NCBI RefSeq assembly: GCF_000003855.2
Contig: NW_003101680.1
Coordinates: forward strand, 1,790,836 to 1,854,835
Source of the DNA: Blastomyces gilchristii SLH14081
Lineage: Eukaryota > Ascomycota > Eurotiomycetes > Onygenales > Ajellomycetaceae
Length of the DNA stretch: 64,000 nucleotides
Reading direction: 5' to 3'
A program made the position numbers and the translations under genes. Positions within the stretch are counted from its first letter, which is position 1, and every line of letters starts with the position of its first letter. The notes below the pieces were generated by a model that made no database searches, was not told the origin of the DNA, and worked only from the letters and a program-made list of their open reading frames with translations. Below are positions 47,759 to 60,059 of this stretch, piece by piece.

Positions 47759-47809
47759 TTCTAATAAGAAGACAATACATGAATAATTATTTCTAATAAG
47801 AAGATAATG

Positions 47810-47889
47810 AATGTTTTTCTAGTGTAAGAGGCCTACACTGAATAGATTAGTATAATATATAGATCTTATATAACAAAGAGAAAAACATT
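47810..47889 (-). promoter_or_regulatory. G2-E2 primer-binding region and its LTR complement
   Basis: AATGTTTTTCT (47810-47820), two bases from the 5' LTR, is the exact reverse complement of AGAAAAACATT (47879-47889) inside that LTR, 11 of 11. In coding direction the LTR segment follows a pyrimidine-rich run, as a transcription start might. This fits Tf1-style self-priming. Confidence 0.55.
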
Positions 47890-48130
47890 AGAGAAGAAAA
47901 AGAAAGAGAAAGTGTAAGAATCAGCAATTGAAGTGAATATTTATACATGTATGTGATGATGTATGTGATGGAGCTTCAGAGTGGAAGAATCTATACATGT
48001 TCATAGCAGCTGAGGATCAGTGATTGAGAATGGCTGAGAATCGGAGTGTACGCATTCAAGAATGAAGTGGTTGAAATCTGTGAAGTGTAATAGAATAGTC
48101 TATATGATTGATCAGGCGCAGCCCGCCACA
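47823..48130 (-). repeat. 5' LTR of G2-E2
   Basis: 308 bp, TGTAAGAGGCC to CAGCCCGCCACA, followed by TSD GAATA. Confidence 0.9.
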
Positions 48131-48135
48131 GAATA

Positions 48136-48293
48136 TTTATACATGTATGTGATGGCGTACACAGTAGAGCTTCAGGGTGAAAGAATATACACGCGTTTAT
48201 AGCGGCTGAGGATCAGTGATCGGGAATGAGGCGGTAGAAATCTATGAAGTGTATAAAATAGTCTATATAATTGATCAAGCGCAGCCTGCCACA
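48136..48293 (-). repeat. 3' LTR of G2-E1, second part
   Basis: 158 bp completing the E1 left LTR. It has the roughly 33-bp deletion also found in the E1 right LTR (GATCGGGAATGAGGCGGTAG near 48218). Confidence 0.85.
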
Positions 48294-48661
48294 TTAGCCC
48301 TCTTCTTTCAGAAGCAGTTCTCATCAGTCAAGAGCTGCTGTTTCAGATAACACAGAACTCAGAGTTCAGATTGATTAATTATAACTGACTTATTTCACAA
48401 GATATTATCAGCTGCAGCTGTGTGATCTCTTATTAAGAATACTTTCAATCTCTCACTCAAGCTTATTATCTTCTTCTATGATTTCTAGCAGCTGTCAGTT
48501 GAAAGTCAGTTGAGAAGAGAACAGATCAGTGATAATACAGTGAAGCAAGCTTGTATGAAAGATATTATAAATTTCTGATAATATATTAAGATAGTAGTTA
48601 TGACTATCTAGAACTTCTATCACTTTATACTTAATATAGTAATAATTCAGTGTATAAGATG
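48294..48661 (-). pseudogene. G2-E1 pol, C-terminal end
   Basis: Chromodomain and integrase tail on the minus strand (YKVIEVLDSHNYYL, EIYNIFHTSLL), interrupted at 48661 by hAT copy 1 and resumed at 54450. Confidence 0.8.
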
Positions 48662-49439
48662 TAGACTGGCCGGCGGGACCATGAATTTCACATTTGATTT
48701 CATTTGATCTGATCTCATACATTTCTTAGCGTGAGTCTCACCAGGACCAAGCCTTAAAAAAATCTGAAAATGAATCATTTCTGAGAGAAATGACATGAAA
48801 AATGACCAGATTTAATTCAAGAACAGTGAAATGAGCATAATTTCTCAGAATAAACTGTGAAAGATAATTATTCTTTCAAAATCAGAATGAGACTGAGACT
48901 GAAGATTAAAATCAGTCTCATTCAGTTTATTCAGTGATTGCTTATATAATCAGAATTTGATAATGATTATTAATAATACTCATGAAACAACTAAATACAT
49001 TCTTATATAAGTTTATTCTTCACTTTCTTATAAAAACTACACTTCTCTGATATACTGTGATCAGAGATATTAAACTGTCTGATAATTCTATGTTTTACAA
49101 TCATGAGTTTCTTGATTGTTTCTTCTTATAATTGTCTCTGATAATAGTGATAAATATCTTAACTTGAGTTGAACTTTCACTTCATTCTTATCTCTGTCAA
49201 TGAAATTGTCAGAATATCATATATTATCAGTATAATAGTTGAATATATACTCTTAACAATTTTTCATAACTCTAGAATTGATTTGATGTATAAATTCATC
49301 AGATTATCTTGAAGATAACAGTTAAATTCAGTTTTATAAGTATATAGTTTTATCTAATTTTCAGTTGTAATTAATATATATAAGTTCTGTTTCAAAGTTA
49401 GTATTATAGTTCTATATAATATGAAGTGTTATCAAAGAT

Positions 49440-50520
49440 CATTACTTACTAGAGAATTATATTTCACTGTCTTCATATCTTGAATATCTGTTCATTCAAA
49501 TCTCTGATAGTTGACATTGTAGTAGTCTCAGACTAATTTAATATACAAGTCTTATTTCTTCTCTGTTCAATCTTGAGAAGTGTAGATATTAACTTAATAA
49601 GAGAGATCTAGTAGAGCTGCTACAGTATAGTACTCTGTAAAAGATTGTTTAGTTTTGCTGTAGTAATATGTCAGTTTATTTCTTATAGTAATAATAGCCT
49701 GTACTATAACATCATTTCAGACTGAATTTCTTTTTAAGTGATTTAACTACTTCTCAAGATGAGTAAATAAACTGTTATACACTTATCAGACTGACTGCAG
49801 CATTGATATACAAGTGATTAAGACTGTCTTTATTATCTTATAAAACTGAAACAGTAAATCAATCATATATTTCAACTGAGTTTACTTTATATTAGAAAGT
49901 TTTAATATCTGAATCTTTTTCTGATCAGAGTGTTGCACTCAATAATTAATTATCTAATGCAATCAAAGAGTCTGAACAGTTATCTTATATATTGAACTTT
50001 ACTATATTCTAACATTCTGTATCATATTCAGTGATGTGATTGATTTATTTATTTATTAAATATTATGAAATTATTGTTATTATTTAGAGAAGATATAAAT
50101 CACATTAGCAATATTTTAAATCTATGATATTTAAATTATTAGTCAATCTATTCAAAATTAACAGTAATATTATCAAAAAGTGTTATTAAAAAGCAATATC
50201 AAAAAGTATTATTAAAAAATATTATCTTTTATAAAGTGAATATAAAAGTTACTTGAGTAATTACTTTCATCTTATTCTCATCTCAAGAATCAGTTATCTT
50301 ATTATTCTTCATCTCAATGTTAAGATTCTTTATCAGTGTTTGTATCATAAGTTGAATCACATGAGTAATACAGAGAATATGACCTTGTTTATCATTTCAG
50401 AAATGCAAAGTCAATTTTTACTTCAAGCTCTTCATCATAGTATAGTTATTCACAGCATTATCAGTTGTAATTGTAAGAAGACTGAGACTAATATCTCAAT
50501 AGTTATTTTTAATCACAGTC
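49440..50520 (-). pseudogene. hAT transposase, decayed
   Basis: Read on the minus strand with TGA/TAG tolerated, hAT hallmarks appear in order. Around 50480-50330: LTITTDNAVNNYTMM (hAT TxDNAxNN motif), then HILCITHVIQLMIQTL. From about 50013: VR..SSIYKIT (RWNSTY-like), YMIDLLFQFYKIIKTV and VYNSLFTHLEK. At 49680-49560: KLTYYYSKTKQ, then YYTVAALLD and VNIYTSQD.TEKK, the typical KLxxYYxKT / AxxLDP block. The N-terminal BED finger and C-terminal dimerisation region are not securely located, so the limits are those of the recognised core. Transposase would cut and paste the element; this copy is dead. Confidence 0.75.
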
Positions 50521-51906
50521 ATTAATATCTCTGCTATATAATTCTCAGTATGACTACTGATCAATGATTCAAATTCAATTAATGTCTCTTAATAAGTTCA
50601 GTTCTCATCAATGTAATAACATATAACTCTTATAAATGTAAGATTGTTTATACTAGTTCATATATTCACTGTGAGAGACACTCTTCAATGATTCTTCAAC
50701 TCTGATTCTAGATATTATATATTAACTTTGTAATGTGTCTTGAGATTGAACTGAAGACAGAATTGATGTGAAATATGAAGATTTGAATTAAACATTTGAA
50801 GAAGTGTTCAGAATTCAGAGTTTTTAATTGATTGAAGAGAAAGATTCAGAGATATATATATATGAAGTAATTATTCATGAAAGTTATCAGATAAGAGTTA
50901 TGAAATCAGAGTACTGATATATAATCATTTTCATATAATTTTCTTCAAATTAGAAAGTTAGTATTATTAAAAATTATTATCTGATAGAGTAACTTATCAG
51001 CTCAGTAGTAATTTTCTGATTATTTTTCTTTTATTATCTGTATTCTGATGACTTCAGATATCAGGAAATTTCTTCAGAGTTATAATCAGTTTATAATAAA
51101 TATTTCTGAATAAAGTTACAGTAATTACAGCAGAGAGATGACTCTTCAGTAGTCTATAATACAATCTATTGATAATTATTTCATAGTTTATCTTGATATT
51201 TGTGTTGAGTTTTTTATAAATTTTATAACCTGAAATCAGATGTGAAGAATGAAGTGATTATTCATTATAATTAAAAGAGAGTATTCTGTGTTAAATTATA
51301 AATAATATAGACTTTGTAATTCACAGTGATTTCTTGAAGAGTTTATGAATCTTTAATAGAATTAAAAGAAGTAAAAGAAGTGAATTCAGAAGATATGATA
51401 ATAATTTAAGAAAGATAATAATTTATTTTCAATAACTGATCACTGATGTATGTAAGAAGAATTAATATAAGAGAAAATAATCTTATTTCTTAGCTTAGTT
51501 ATAATTTTAGTACTAACTCAGATTGAATATTATCAATGTATAAAAGTAAATAAATAATCTTAATTAATCTCTGTCATATTTCTTGAAATATATTAATATT
51601 GTGAAAGAGAGTGTTACTAAATTGTATTATCAGATAATATTATTAAAAATATATTAATATTGTGAATATCAATGTTGAAAAAATGTTGATACTTATACAT
51701 TATAGTGATTTGTGAATTATGATAGTTAAATATATATATATATATATATATTATTCCTGACTTGATTACAACTTGTACAATAATTTTTGAAAACTCAAAA
51801 TTAATTTTAATTATTAATAATTATGAACTTATAACTAACTAATATAAAAAGAAAAAAACTTTTTCTACTCTTTCTCTTTCTCATTCTTCTTATTATTCTT
51901 TATAAT

Positions 51907-52678
51907 TTACTTTTTATTCTTCTTCTTCTTCTTCTTCTTCTCATCTGAGATGATAATTATCTTAAAATCTCTCTTCACTGCCTTCTCAGAGAAGAGTTCT
52001 CACTGCTCTTTCTCAGCCAGGTCAATCTGTGTCTCAAAATCCCGCATTTTCTGATCTGCTGTCTCAGGTTCCATCTCAGTGATAAGTAGATTAACATGCT
52101 CAGAGAGCAGAGCTGTCTTCTTAATATTCTGAATTATGAAGTGCATTCAAGACCTGAACAAGGCCTCAATTCTCTTCTTCTCTATCAGCTTCTGCTAATT
52201 AATTAGAGAACAGAAGTGTTATCAAAAATCATTATCTTTCAATAAATAAAAAACTTATCAGTTTTAACTTCTTTATCTTCTACTTCAATACTCTCTTAAT
52301 CTTCTTCTATCACTATTTATTTATAGTAATACTCTTCTTCTCTCTCTCTCTCTTTATCTTGAACTTAAATTATTCTCAGAACTTCTTCTGATCTCACTAC
52401 TACTGTATAAGACTCTTCACTGTCTTCTTCTTCAATCTCTCACAGATAGTGTCATCTGTATTATTTCTATACTTAGTTCAGTCTAAATCTATCAGAAGTG
52501 TTACTTAAAATTGTTATTATTCTACTCTCTTACAGAGTCTCTTCAAGATATTATAATATATCTTATAATCTGTCTTCTCTTACTTAAATATCTTCTTCTT
52601 CTCTCTCTTCAATCTATGACAGTGCTCACACGCCTTGATAATTCACAGAATCACAGAATATTTGAAGAGAAATGACAT
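51907..52678 (-). pseudogene. Possible passenger ORF of the hAT element, copy 1
   Basis: From ATG 52678 (MSFLFKYSVIL), then IIKACEHCHRLKRE. After a charged region and a CTAATTAATTAG motif near 52195 (possible intron end) it reads TALLSEHVNLLITEMEPETA and DFETQIDLAEKEQ, with a poly-Lys end at TAA 51909-51907. The same words occur in copy 2. It is separate from the transposase and on the same strand. Frame shifts between the copies leave the model open. No family is recognised. Confidence 0.35.
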
Positions 52679-52738
52679 AATTAATTTCAGTGAGTGTTGA
52701 ATAGAAGTAAAGACAGAAGAGACAGCTAGAAATGATAT

Positions 52739-52763
52739 GATTATAATAATGATAATGATGATG

Positions 52764-52796
<33 letters not shown>

Positions 52797-52850
52797 GTGA
52801 TAATGATGATAATGATAGTAATAGTGATAATAATAATGATAATAATGAAA
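52739..52850. repeat. ATA/ATG microsatellite in hAT copy 1
   Basis: A run of GATAAT/GATGAT/AATAAT units, counterpart of 32949-33036 in copy 2. Confidence 0.8.
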
Positions 52851-53948
52851 GAGAGAGTGTATTGAAATATATTACTGACTTATCAAATATAAAGAGACAA
52901 AGAAAATATTAACAGCTTTCAGAGATATACAGAAACAGCTACAGTGTTATATAGCAATATCATCTTTATTCAATACATGCAGTGTTGATATTTTTTATAT
53001 ACAGTTATTATATAATCTATATCAGAGATACATGCAGAAAACAGATCTTTATTATTAGAAAGAATAATTGCAGCAATTCTCTGTTTTCATATTATAAAGA
53101 TAAGTTATTCTCATTTCTTTCTTCTCTCTTTTCTCTTCTTCTTCAACTCATCACTAAGTTCAAGCTGATATGAAAACTATTAAAACACTCTTAGAAACCC
53201 TCAAATTAAAGAGTATAGACTAATCAAATTTTAAATGCAGAAGAATCAAATTATATTCAATATTACTAATTATTTATTCTCTCTTAATAAAATCATAGTC
53301 ATGTCTTCTCTCTCTCTCTCTCAAATGAAACATGGCCTGTGAAAAGTGAGTATCACATCAGATTATAATGATCAACACAGTCTCAGCATACAGAGCTGTA
53401 TACACACAGTGTGTACTGAACTGAGAGACTGCATGAGTTGCAAATCAGTGTCAGCATCTCAGAGAGAATTATGCAGTGTAAGAAAGCTGCAATTCTCAGT
53501 CACATGCATAGAGAATGAATTATTGCAGTAAGTGCATGTGCATTGCATGAAAGTAATACTTTTTAATAACACTCAGTCTCTGATATCATGAAAATAGAGT
53601 CTCTTCATGAGATCTGTTTTTATCAGAAGTCAGAGAATCTTATATTTCTCAAGATCATCTTTACATATCTTGTCTGTGAAATTAATGAGAGAAATCATTG
53701 ATTTCAATATTCTATTCTTGATATCATTCAAGTGATAGCAGAGTTCACTCTGACCACACTTTTTAAGTGTATATTTTCTAAATATTCACATTTATACAGA
53801 TATATACTGATTATTTATTAGATAATATTAAGATAATGACTTATTATAGCTATGTTATTCTTACTGTGAGAAATACATAATTGATGATGAACATTATAAA
53901 GACTCTGAAGAGTGAGTATTTTAGAGATACTGTGACTCTGTAATCTTG

Positions 53949-54072
53949 ATTTTTTTTATTTTTATTTTTTTTTTCTTTCTCTTTTTTATTTTTTTTTTTC
54001 ATTCTGATTTTTTCTTATTTTTGTTTTATTTTTTGTTTTTTGTTTTTTTTTTGTATTTTATATTTTTTTCAT
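53949..54072. repeat. T-tract in hAT copy 1
   Basis: Mostly T with occasional A, C and G, aligned with 35739-35893 of copy 2 but shorter. Confidence 0.75.
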
Positions 54073-54449
54073 AATTAAAATTATATGAATTATAATCTGT
54101 GTTCAGAAAAGTAATAATATTTGATAATACTCTCTATTGAATTTTTAACAAATGAGCACTATGTTATGATATTATGTAAGTGAGAAGTGATTTCATAGTC
54201 TCATTTAATGTCATTCTCAATAATGAGATCAGAATGAAAATGTGACTAAGAATTCAAACATATTCTTTATCTGAGACTAGATTTTTATTTGAAAAGTGAA
54301 TCTGAGACCTTTAATATTTGAAATAATATGATTTGAAATCAATGTAATGAATACAAATCATGACCAGAAGTAATGCTTTTAGACAACATGACAACTGTAA
54401 AGTTTGATTCTGGTCTCAGACACGGTCACACGGTCAGTCTAATAAGATG

Positions 54450-57400
54450 AATATATAATCTGTATATTCTTAAGATTCAATTATACTAAGTCTTCTATCT
54501 TATACTGCTCAGCAAAATCTCAGTGAATATTAATTTAATTCTCTTAGTCTTATTTTATAGTTATTATAAAGACTTCTACTCAGTTATAAATATCTCAGAG
54601 CTTTATTACTATATTATCAGTGATCTAAATTACACTGTGAGAATTTAATATAAAATGAGTGATTTTCAGAAGATTTAATACTTTCATATAATAACTGTAT
54701 GTAAGAAAGAACAGACTTATATCTATTAAAATAGTATCTCAGCTGTTAATAGTAATCTCTGTGTGTAGAAGAAGATTATATGAATTATTTTATAAGTAAT
54801 TATAGAACTTATAAAGATAATTCTTTATAATCTGAATTATCTGTTTCAATGTATTATCAGTCTTGAAATGATAGACAGTTAATAAATAATATATAATCTT
54901 GAGAACTTGACAGATTCTTGTTCAGAGAGTACTTATAAATTGATAATCTTAGTCTGATATAATAGATCTCAGTAATTTATATATCTGATAGAATAAACTT
55001 TATAAGAAGACTTCAGTAACTTGTTCAGTATTCATCTTATTATAAGATTTTAATATTATATCTTTACTTAGTCAGTTAATAATGATCAGAATATTCTTAT
55101 AACTCTTACTCTTAAATAGATTAATAGTGAAGTTAATTACTATATCTTATCAGATTCTATCAGAGATATTAAGTGATTTCAGTAGATCTTTTTCACAGTT
55201 CTTTTATAAGATAATGAAAGAACAGTAGTTACAGTTTCAGATGAAGTGTCTGATACTGTTTAATATCTCAGATTAGTAGAACTCTCAGAAGATCATTCTA
55301 TACAGTTATTCACAGTCTGAATAATTAGTTATATATGAATTATACATCTCTTATATTATCTGAGTGTGTAAGAGTTTAAAGTAAGAGACTCAGTATTGTT
55401 TATAGAATTGTAGAGTGTTATTATTATTAATTAAATATTCTGAGATATCAGTTCTTATATATAGTTCTGAGAGAAATTAAGATACTTCTTAATATACTGC
55501 TTTAATGAGTGCTTGAAGAAGTTCATCAGTTTGAGCTGTTATATACTATAATTTATTCAGTGTAGATCTGAAGAATGTTCTAACTGATAAAGTGTGTATA
55601 GTGTTATAGATAGTCTCATTGTAATTAACTAATATCTTCAGATTCAAGAGTTGATATTCTTGATTCATTCAGTATGTATCTGTTATATCAGATAATATAT
55701 CTTATTCTCATTATAAGAGAGTATCTATTATTGAGTTCTGACTGCTGAGATGATAGTGTATTGTAAAATGAAAGCAGCTTAGAAACTCAGATTATTATAT
55801 CTATTATTCAGTGAGTTTACAGATTATTATAAAGTACTTAAGATTTTTATAATCTGTGATTATCTTAAATTCAGAGATACTTTAGAGTTCAGAGTCTCAT
55901 TCTTCTAGACAGTGTATAATTATGAGAAGTTTCTTATTATAGATCTTATAATTGTATTCAGCAGGACTCAGTTTCTTAGATATGAAGATATATAATTATA
56001 GAACATCTTCATTATCATATTATAATATAGCTTCTTCTATGACATAGTCAGAGAAATCAGCTTTGATAACTATCTCACAATCAGAATTGAATATTATCAG
56101 TAGAGAAGTATTAATAAACATCTTCTTTATCTGTGTAAATGCAGTTTTAATGTCTGCTGATTATTAAAATACTGAGTTCTTTTTAATGAGCTCTGTAAGT
56201 AATCTTGTGATATCTGAGAAGTTTCATATAAATCACTGATAGAAGTTAGTAAATTCAATAAAGCTTTGTATATTTTTCACAGTGTGTGAAGCTTCTTATT
56301 TAAGAATGACAGAGATCTTCTCAGAATTCATTCAGATTTTCTTATCAGCTTCTATGATGAAATTTAAGTATTTAATACTCTTAACTTTGAAATCATACTT
56401 ATTAATATCAATTGATAGTTCTACTTCTTATAGTTATTGTAATACTCTTTACACATACTCTTGATATTTCTTTCTGAATTCATTGATAAAGATGAGAATG
56501 TTATCTAGATAAGTAGATGTAAATTTATTAAAAAAGTCTCAGAGTACTTAGTTGATATACTTCTGAAATATACTAAGAGTATTAATCAGTTCAAAGAATA
56601 TAACTACTCATTCAAAAAGACTATAATATGTTTGAAATGTAATAAGTCATTTATCTCTTTCAGTAATATAAATCTTATGAAATGTGATGATGATATCTAA
56701 CTTTATAAATCATTGAGCTTGTTCAATATGTGCTAAGATTTCATTGATAAGAAATAAGAAATAACAATCTTTCTTTGTCAATCTGTTCAGATCTTGATAG
56801 TTCACACAGAATTGAAGTTCTTTATCTGATTTCTTTATAAAAAGAATAGAAGTCACAGCAGAAGAGTTGCTAATATGTATAAATTTCTTATTTAACAGAT
56901 TATTAAGTGTCTTCTGAAGAAGAAGAAGTTTGTCTTGAGACATATTATAGAGAGAGTCTTATGATAGTTTAGAGTTCTTATCATTTTACTTCTCTAACTT
57001 AATACTGTAATCTATTTCTGAACCTCATAAGAGAAGTAAATTTATAATATTATCTTATCAGAAGACATCTAGATATTCATGATATTATTGAAGAAGTTTT
57101 GTATGAGAATCTGTTATTATAGTACAGAATAACTTCTCTAGAGTTTTCTTAGTATCAGTCAGACTGATGAAATAGATTAATATATAATCTTACTATTAAT
57201 GATTTTATCAGTGATTTTAATAACTTCTTTTTCGAAGTATTTCATAAGTGTTGACAGAAATCTGTATAAGATTCATAGTCTTGTGAATATTATCTTCATG
57301 AATTCTATCATTGTTAGAGAATATCAAGCTTCTGTTTTAAGCATTTAATAAGATATCTTATTCAGATAGTCAGATGAGTTCTAATATAAGATTATAATCA

Positions 57401-57720
57401 AGATTATTAACTTCATATGCATAGATATCTTCATGTTAATGTTTTTCAATATCTATATTTAGTTTCATCATGTAATAGATGCAAATATCTTTTAAATTAT
57501 CAAATTCTGTAAGAAGTCAAGGTTTTAATAAAAAGATATACTGAAGGTTATAATATCTTATAACTGAAGATTTTATCATTATATAGTAACATAGATCACT
57601 GTCTATCATAGCTTTTATATTATATATGTTATCAATTATAGTAGATATAAGAATCACATTCATTATTATTTTCTCTTTAAATTATTATTATCTGATCTCT
57701 TCAAGCTTCTGTTTATAAAT
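54450..57720 (-). pseudogene. G2-E1 pol, main part
   Basis: Continuation of the E1 pol after hAT copy 1: integrase (about 54450-55500), RNase H, RT and protease. The RT box at 56511-56500 reads YLDN (second Asp lost). The N-terminal RT part is open at 56943-56710 (QFCVNYQDLNRLTKKD). Many stops. Confidence 0.8.
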
Positions 57721-57731
57721 TTGAACAGAAG

Positions 57732-59118
57732 CTAATCTTTTCCCTGTTTCATTGAGATATTCTCATAGTTATCTTCTAAATCTTTCTTCACTGCAATGTG
57801 ATTAATGTGAACAGGCACTGATTCATTCTTTGAATGAGAAGACACGGATCTTTCTCTCAAGGGAGAAGATGCTAGTCTTTCTCTTAAGTGTGAAAGCACA
57901 TAGATTAATTAACAGTTGAAAGTAATGTATTCTAATTGATTACAGTTGATATATACTTCATATTGATATTGATCAGTGACTTTCTTGAGAGTGATCTCAG
58001 AAACTCAGAAGTCTGTTTAAATAGTGAGAACTCTTACTTATGTATAGACATTTAAATCTATTCAGTTCATAGCATTTATATCATTGCTGTTACTTCTCTT
58101 CAGTATGAGTGTATAAGTAGCTGAGATGTAATGTCTTCTATTATTATTCTGTATACTCTTGAGCTTAATATGATAATCATTTAATATTCAAAGCTGTGTG
58201 CAGAAGTCTTTATAAGTTGAGTCTTTATTTATACTTATAAGAGTCTGTAAGAGTTTGAAAGTTAATGTCTTCTTAAGTATACTAATCTTTATTTAATTCT
58301 CTCAAGATTGATCATCTGCTTCTAAAATCTTGATATTGAAGTCAGAGATAAATATTATAAGAGAAGTATTTCTCTATTAAATACTCTATAATTAATCTAA
58401 TACTTTCTATTATATGACAGTGTCTTGAAACAGAATATCAAGATATTTAATGATATTATCAGATGTTTATAATACTGATTTACATACTTTCATTCATGAA
58501 TGAAACTTCTATTTTACATAATTCTTCAATTATTCATTGATATATCAATCTTAATTAATTAGCAAATTGATGATATCTTTATTTATACTCAGTTTTATGA
58601 GCATTTTCATTCTCCATAATGAGTAGAGAGTGAGATTAAAAGTATTAAAATATATAAGAGTATCTAAGTATTCTTTCAGTGCTTTTATATTCAATTCTGT
58701 AGATGTTAAAATTGCATGAGTTTCTTATTAAATTAATTGTTGAATTTTCTTGTATTGAAGTTGTTAAGTTATATGTATATTAGCTATCTGTTACTGTTGT
58801 AATTTCAACATTACTCAGAGTCACTGTGATATCATATCTATACTTATATTCAAGAGTTCTCTTATATTATTATTAGATATGTTATTTATTGAATATGTAA
58901 TATCTGTGAAATCTGAAGAAGTATAATTATATGAATATCTTATATATCTGAATGTCAGAACTCTCAGATCTTTCACTGACATTCTCTTATAAGATCTTAT
59001 TATAGAGTCAGAATGACTAGTGAGTAAGCTTCTATCTGAGAACTTAGTATTTATTTAACTGTGTTTCTCTTTCTTATATATTATTATATGTTTGAATATC
59101 TTCTTAATGAATAATCAT
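57732..59118 (-). pseudogene. G2-E1 gag
   Basis: From a candidate ATG at 59118 to TAG 57734-57732. The knuckle near 57953 starts YINCN (first Cys to Tyr). Same -1 offset relative to pol as in E3. Confidence 0.7.
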
Positions 59119-59182
59119 TTCTAATAAGAAGATAATATGTGAATAATTATTTCTAATAAGAAGATGATGAATGTTTTTCTAG

Positions 59183-59457
59183 TATAAGAGATCTACACTG
59201 AATAGATCAGTATAATATATAGATCTTATATAATAAAGAGAAAAACATTAAAGAAGGAAAAGAAAGAGAAAGTACAAGAATCAGTGATTAAAGTGAATAT
59301 TTATACATGTATATGATGGTGTACACGGTGGAGCTTCGGGGCGGAAGAATATACACGCGTTCATAGCAGCTGAGGATCGGCGATCGGAAATGAGACGGTA
59401 GAAATCTATGAAGTGTACGGAATAGTCTACATAATTGATCAGGCGCAGCCCGTCACA
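59183..59457 (-). repeat. 5' LTR of G2-E1
   Basis: 275 bp starting TATAAGAGATC (TG mutated to TA) and ending CCCGTCACA. It shares the internal deletion with the split left LTR. CpG survives around 59335-59400. Confidence 0.9.
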
Positions 59458-59462
59458 ATTAA

Positions 59463-59753
59463 TAAGTTAATACTTCAAGTATCTTTCATACTCTTCTACA
59501 GCATGCTTCTCTGCAGTGCTGCAGTACTAACTTCTTAACAGATAAAGATACTGATATCAGAGACTTCAATAATAAAGAATGAGTTTGATAAGAATGTGAT
59601 TATTAATAAGTAGAATCTGGTTTCTCTTTTTACTTTTTCAGCAGACTGCAGTCTTATTAGAATAACAGCAGTTCACAGATTAATAATATTAATCTTTTTA
59701 TTAATTTTAAATATCTCTTTTCTTCAATAACTTCAGGAATTTTACACTTGTAT
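59463..59753 (-). mobile_element. Inverted G1 fragment (copy C), part 2
   Basis: Continuation of 36265-36670 after E1, reverse complement of G1 about 20450-20740, ending TTTACACTTGTAT where E4 begins. Confidence 0.8.
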
Positions 59754-60059
59754 TGTAAGGGGTCTACGCCGAATAGATTGGTATAATATATAGGTCTTAT
59801 ATAACAAAGAGAAAAACATTAGAGAAGGAAAGAAAGAGAAAGTGTAGAAATCAGTAATCAGAGTGAATATTTATACATGTATATAGTAATGTATATAGTA
59901 AGACTTCAGAGCAGAAGAACCTATATGCATTTATAGTAACTAAGAATTAGTGATTGAGAATGACTGAGAATTGAAGTGTATATATTCAAGAGTGAAGTGA
60001 AAGAATCTATGAAGTGAAGTGAAATAGTCTATATAATTGATCAGATACAGTCTGTCACA
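59754..60059 (-). repeat. 3' LTR of G2-E4
   Basis: 306 bp, TGTAAGGGGTCTACGCC to CTGTCACA. Confidence 0.85.

Larger units (their letters stand above)
36788..48130 (-). mobile_element. G2 copy E2, inserted into the E1 LTR
   Basis: Segments 36788-38547 and 44200-48130. TSD GAATA at 36783-36787 and 48131-48135. LTRs are 36788-37096 and 47823-48130. E3 is inserted at TSD AGTTT; removing E3 restores CATCAGTTT-GAGCTGTT as in E1 near 55525. Confidence 0.9.
48662..54441 (-). mobile_element. hAT transposon copy 1, complete (5780 bp)
   Basis: Flanked by the 8-bp duplication ATAAGATG (48654-48661, 54442-54449), the hallmark of the hAT superfamily. Imperfect terminal inverted repeats start TAGACTGGCCGG at left and TAGACTGACCGT (reverse complement of the right end). 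It holds a hAT transposase remnant (about 49440-50500) and a possible passenger ORF (51907-52678). The remainder, 48662-49400, about 50550-51900 and 52860-54441, shows no recognisable gene, only AT-rich sequence, an AT dinucleotide run near 51733, a microsatellite and a T-tract. Confidence 0.9.
36671..59457 (-). mobile_element. G2 copy E1 (outermost of the right-hand nest)
   Basis: Element segments: 36671-36787, 48136-48661 and 54450-59457. TSD ATTAA at 36666-36670 and 59458-59462. Its left LTR was split by E2 and its integrase end by hAT copy 1. Both LTRs add up to 275 bp (117 + 158; 59183-59457) and share the same internal deletion of about 33 bp. This ties the scattered halves together as one element. 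Confidence 0.9.

Noticed and set aside
48495..48722. 75-codon minus-strand open frame as a gene
   Set aside because: It crosses the hAT terminal repeat and the 8-bp duplication: the N-terminus is transposon-end sequence and the rest is the G2 pol tail.
52600..52640. ACEHCHRLKRE in hAT copy 1 as a fungal Zn2Cys6 zinc cluster start
   Set aside because: Copy 2 has AREHCHRLKRE at the same place; the Cys in copy 1 is a CGT-to-TGT mutation of Arg, and the further cysteines of a zinc cluster are absent.
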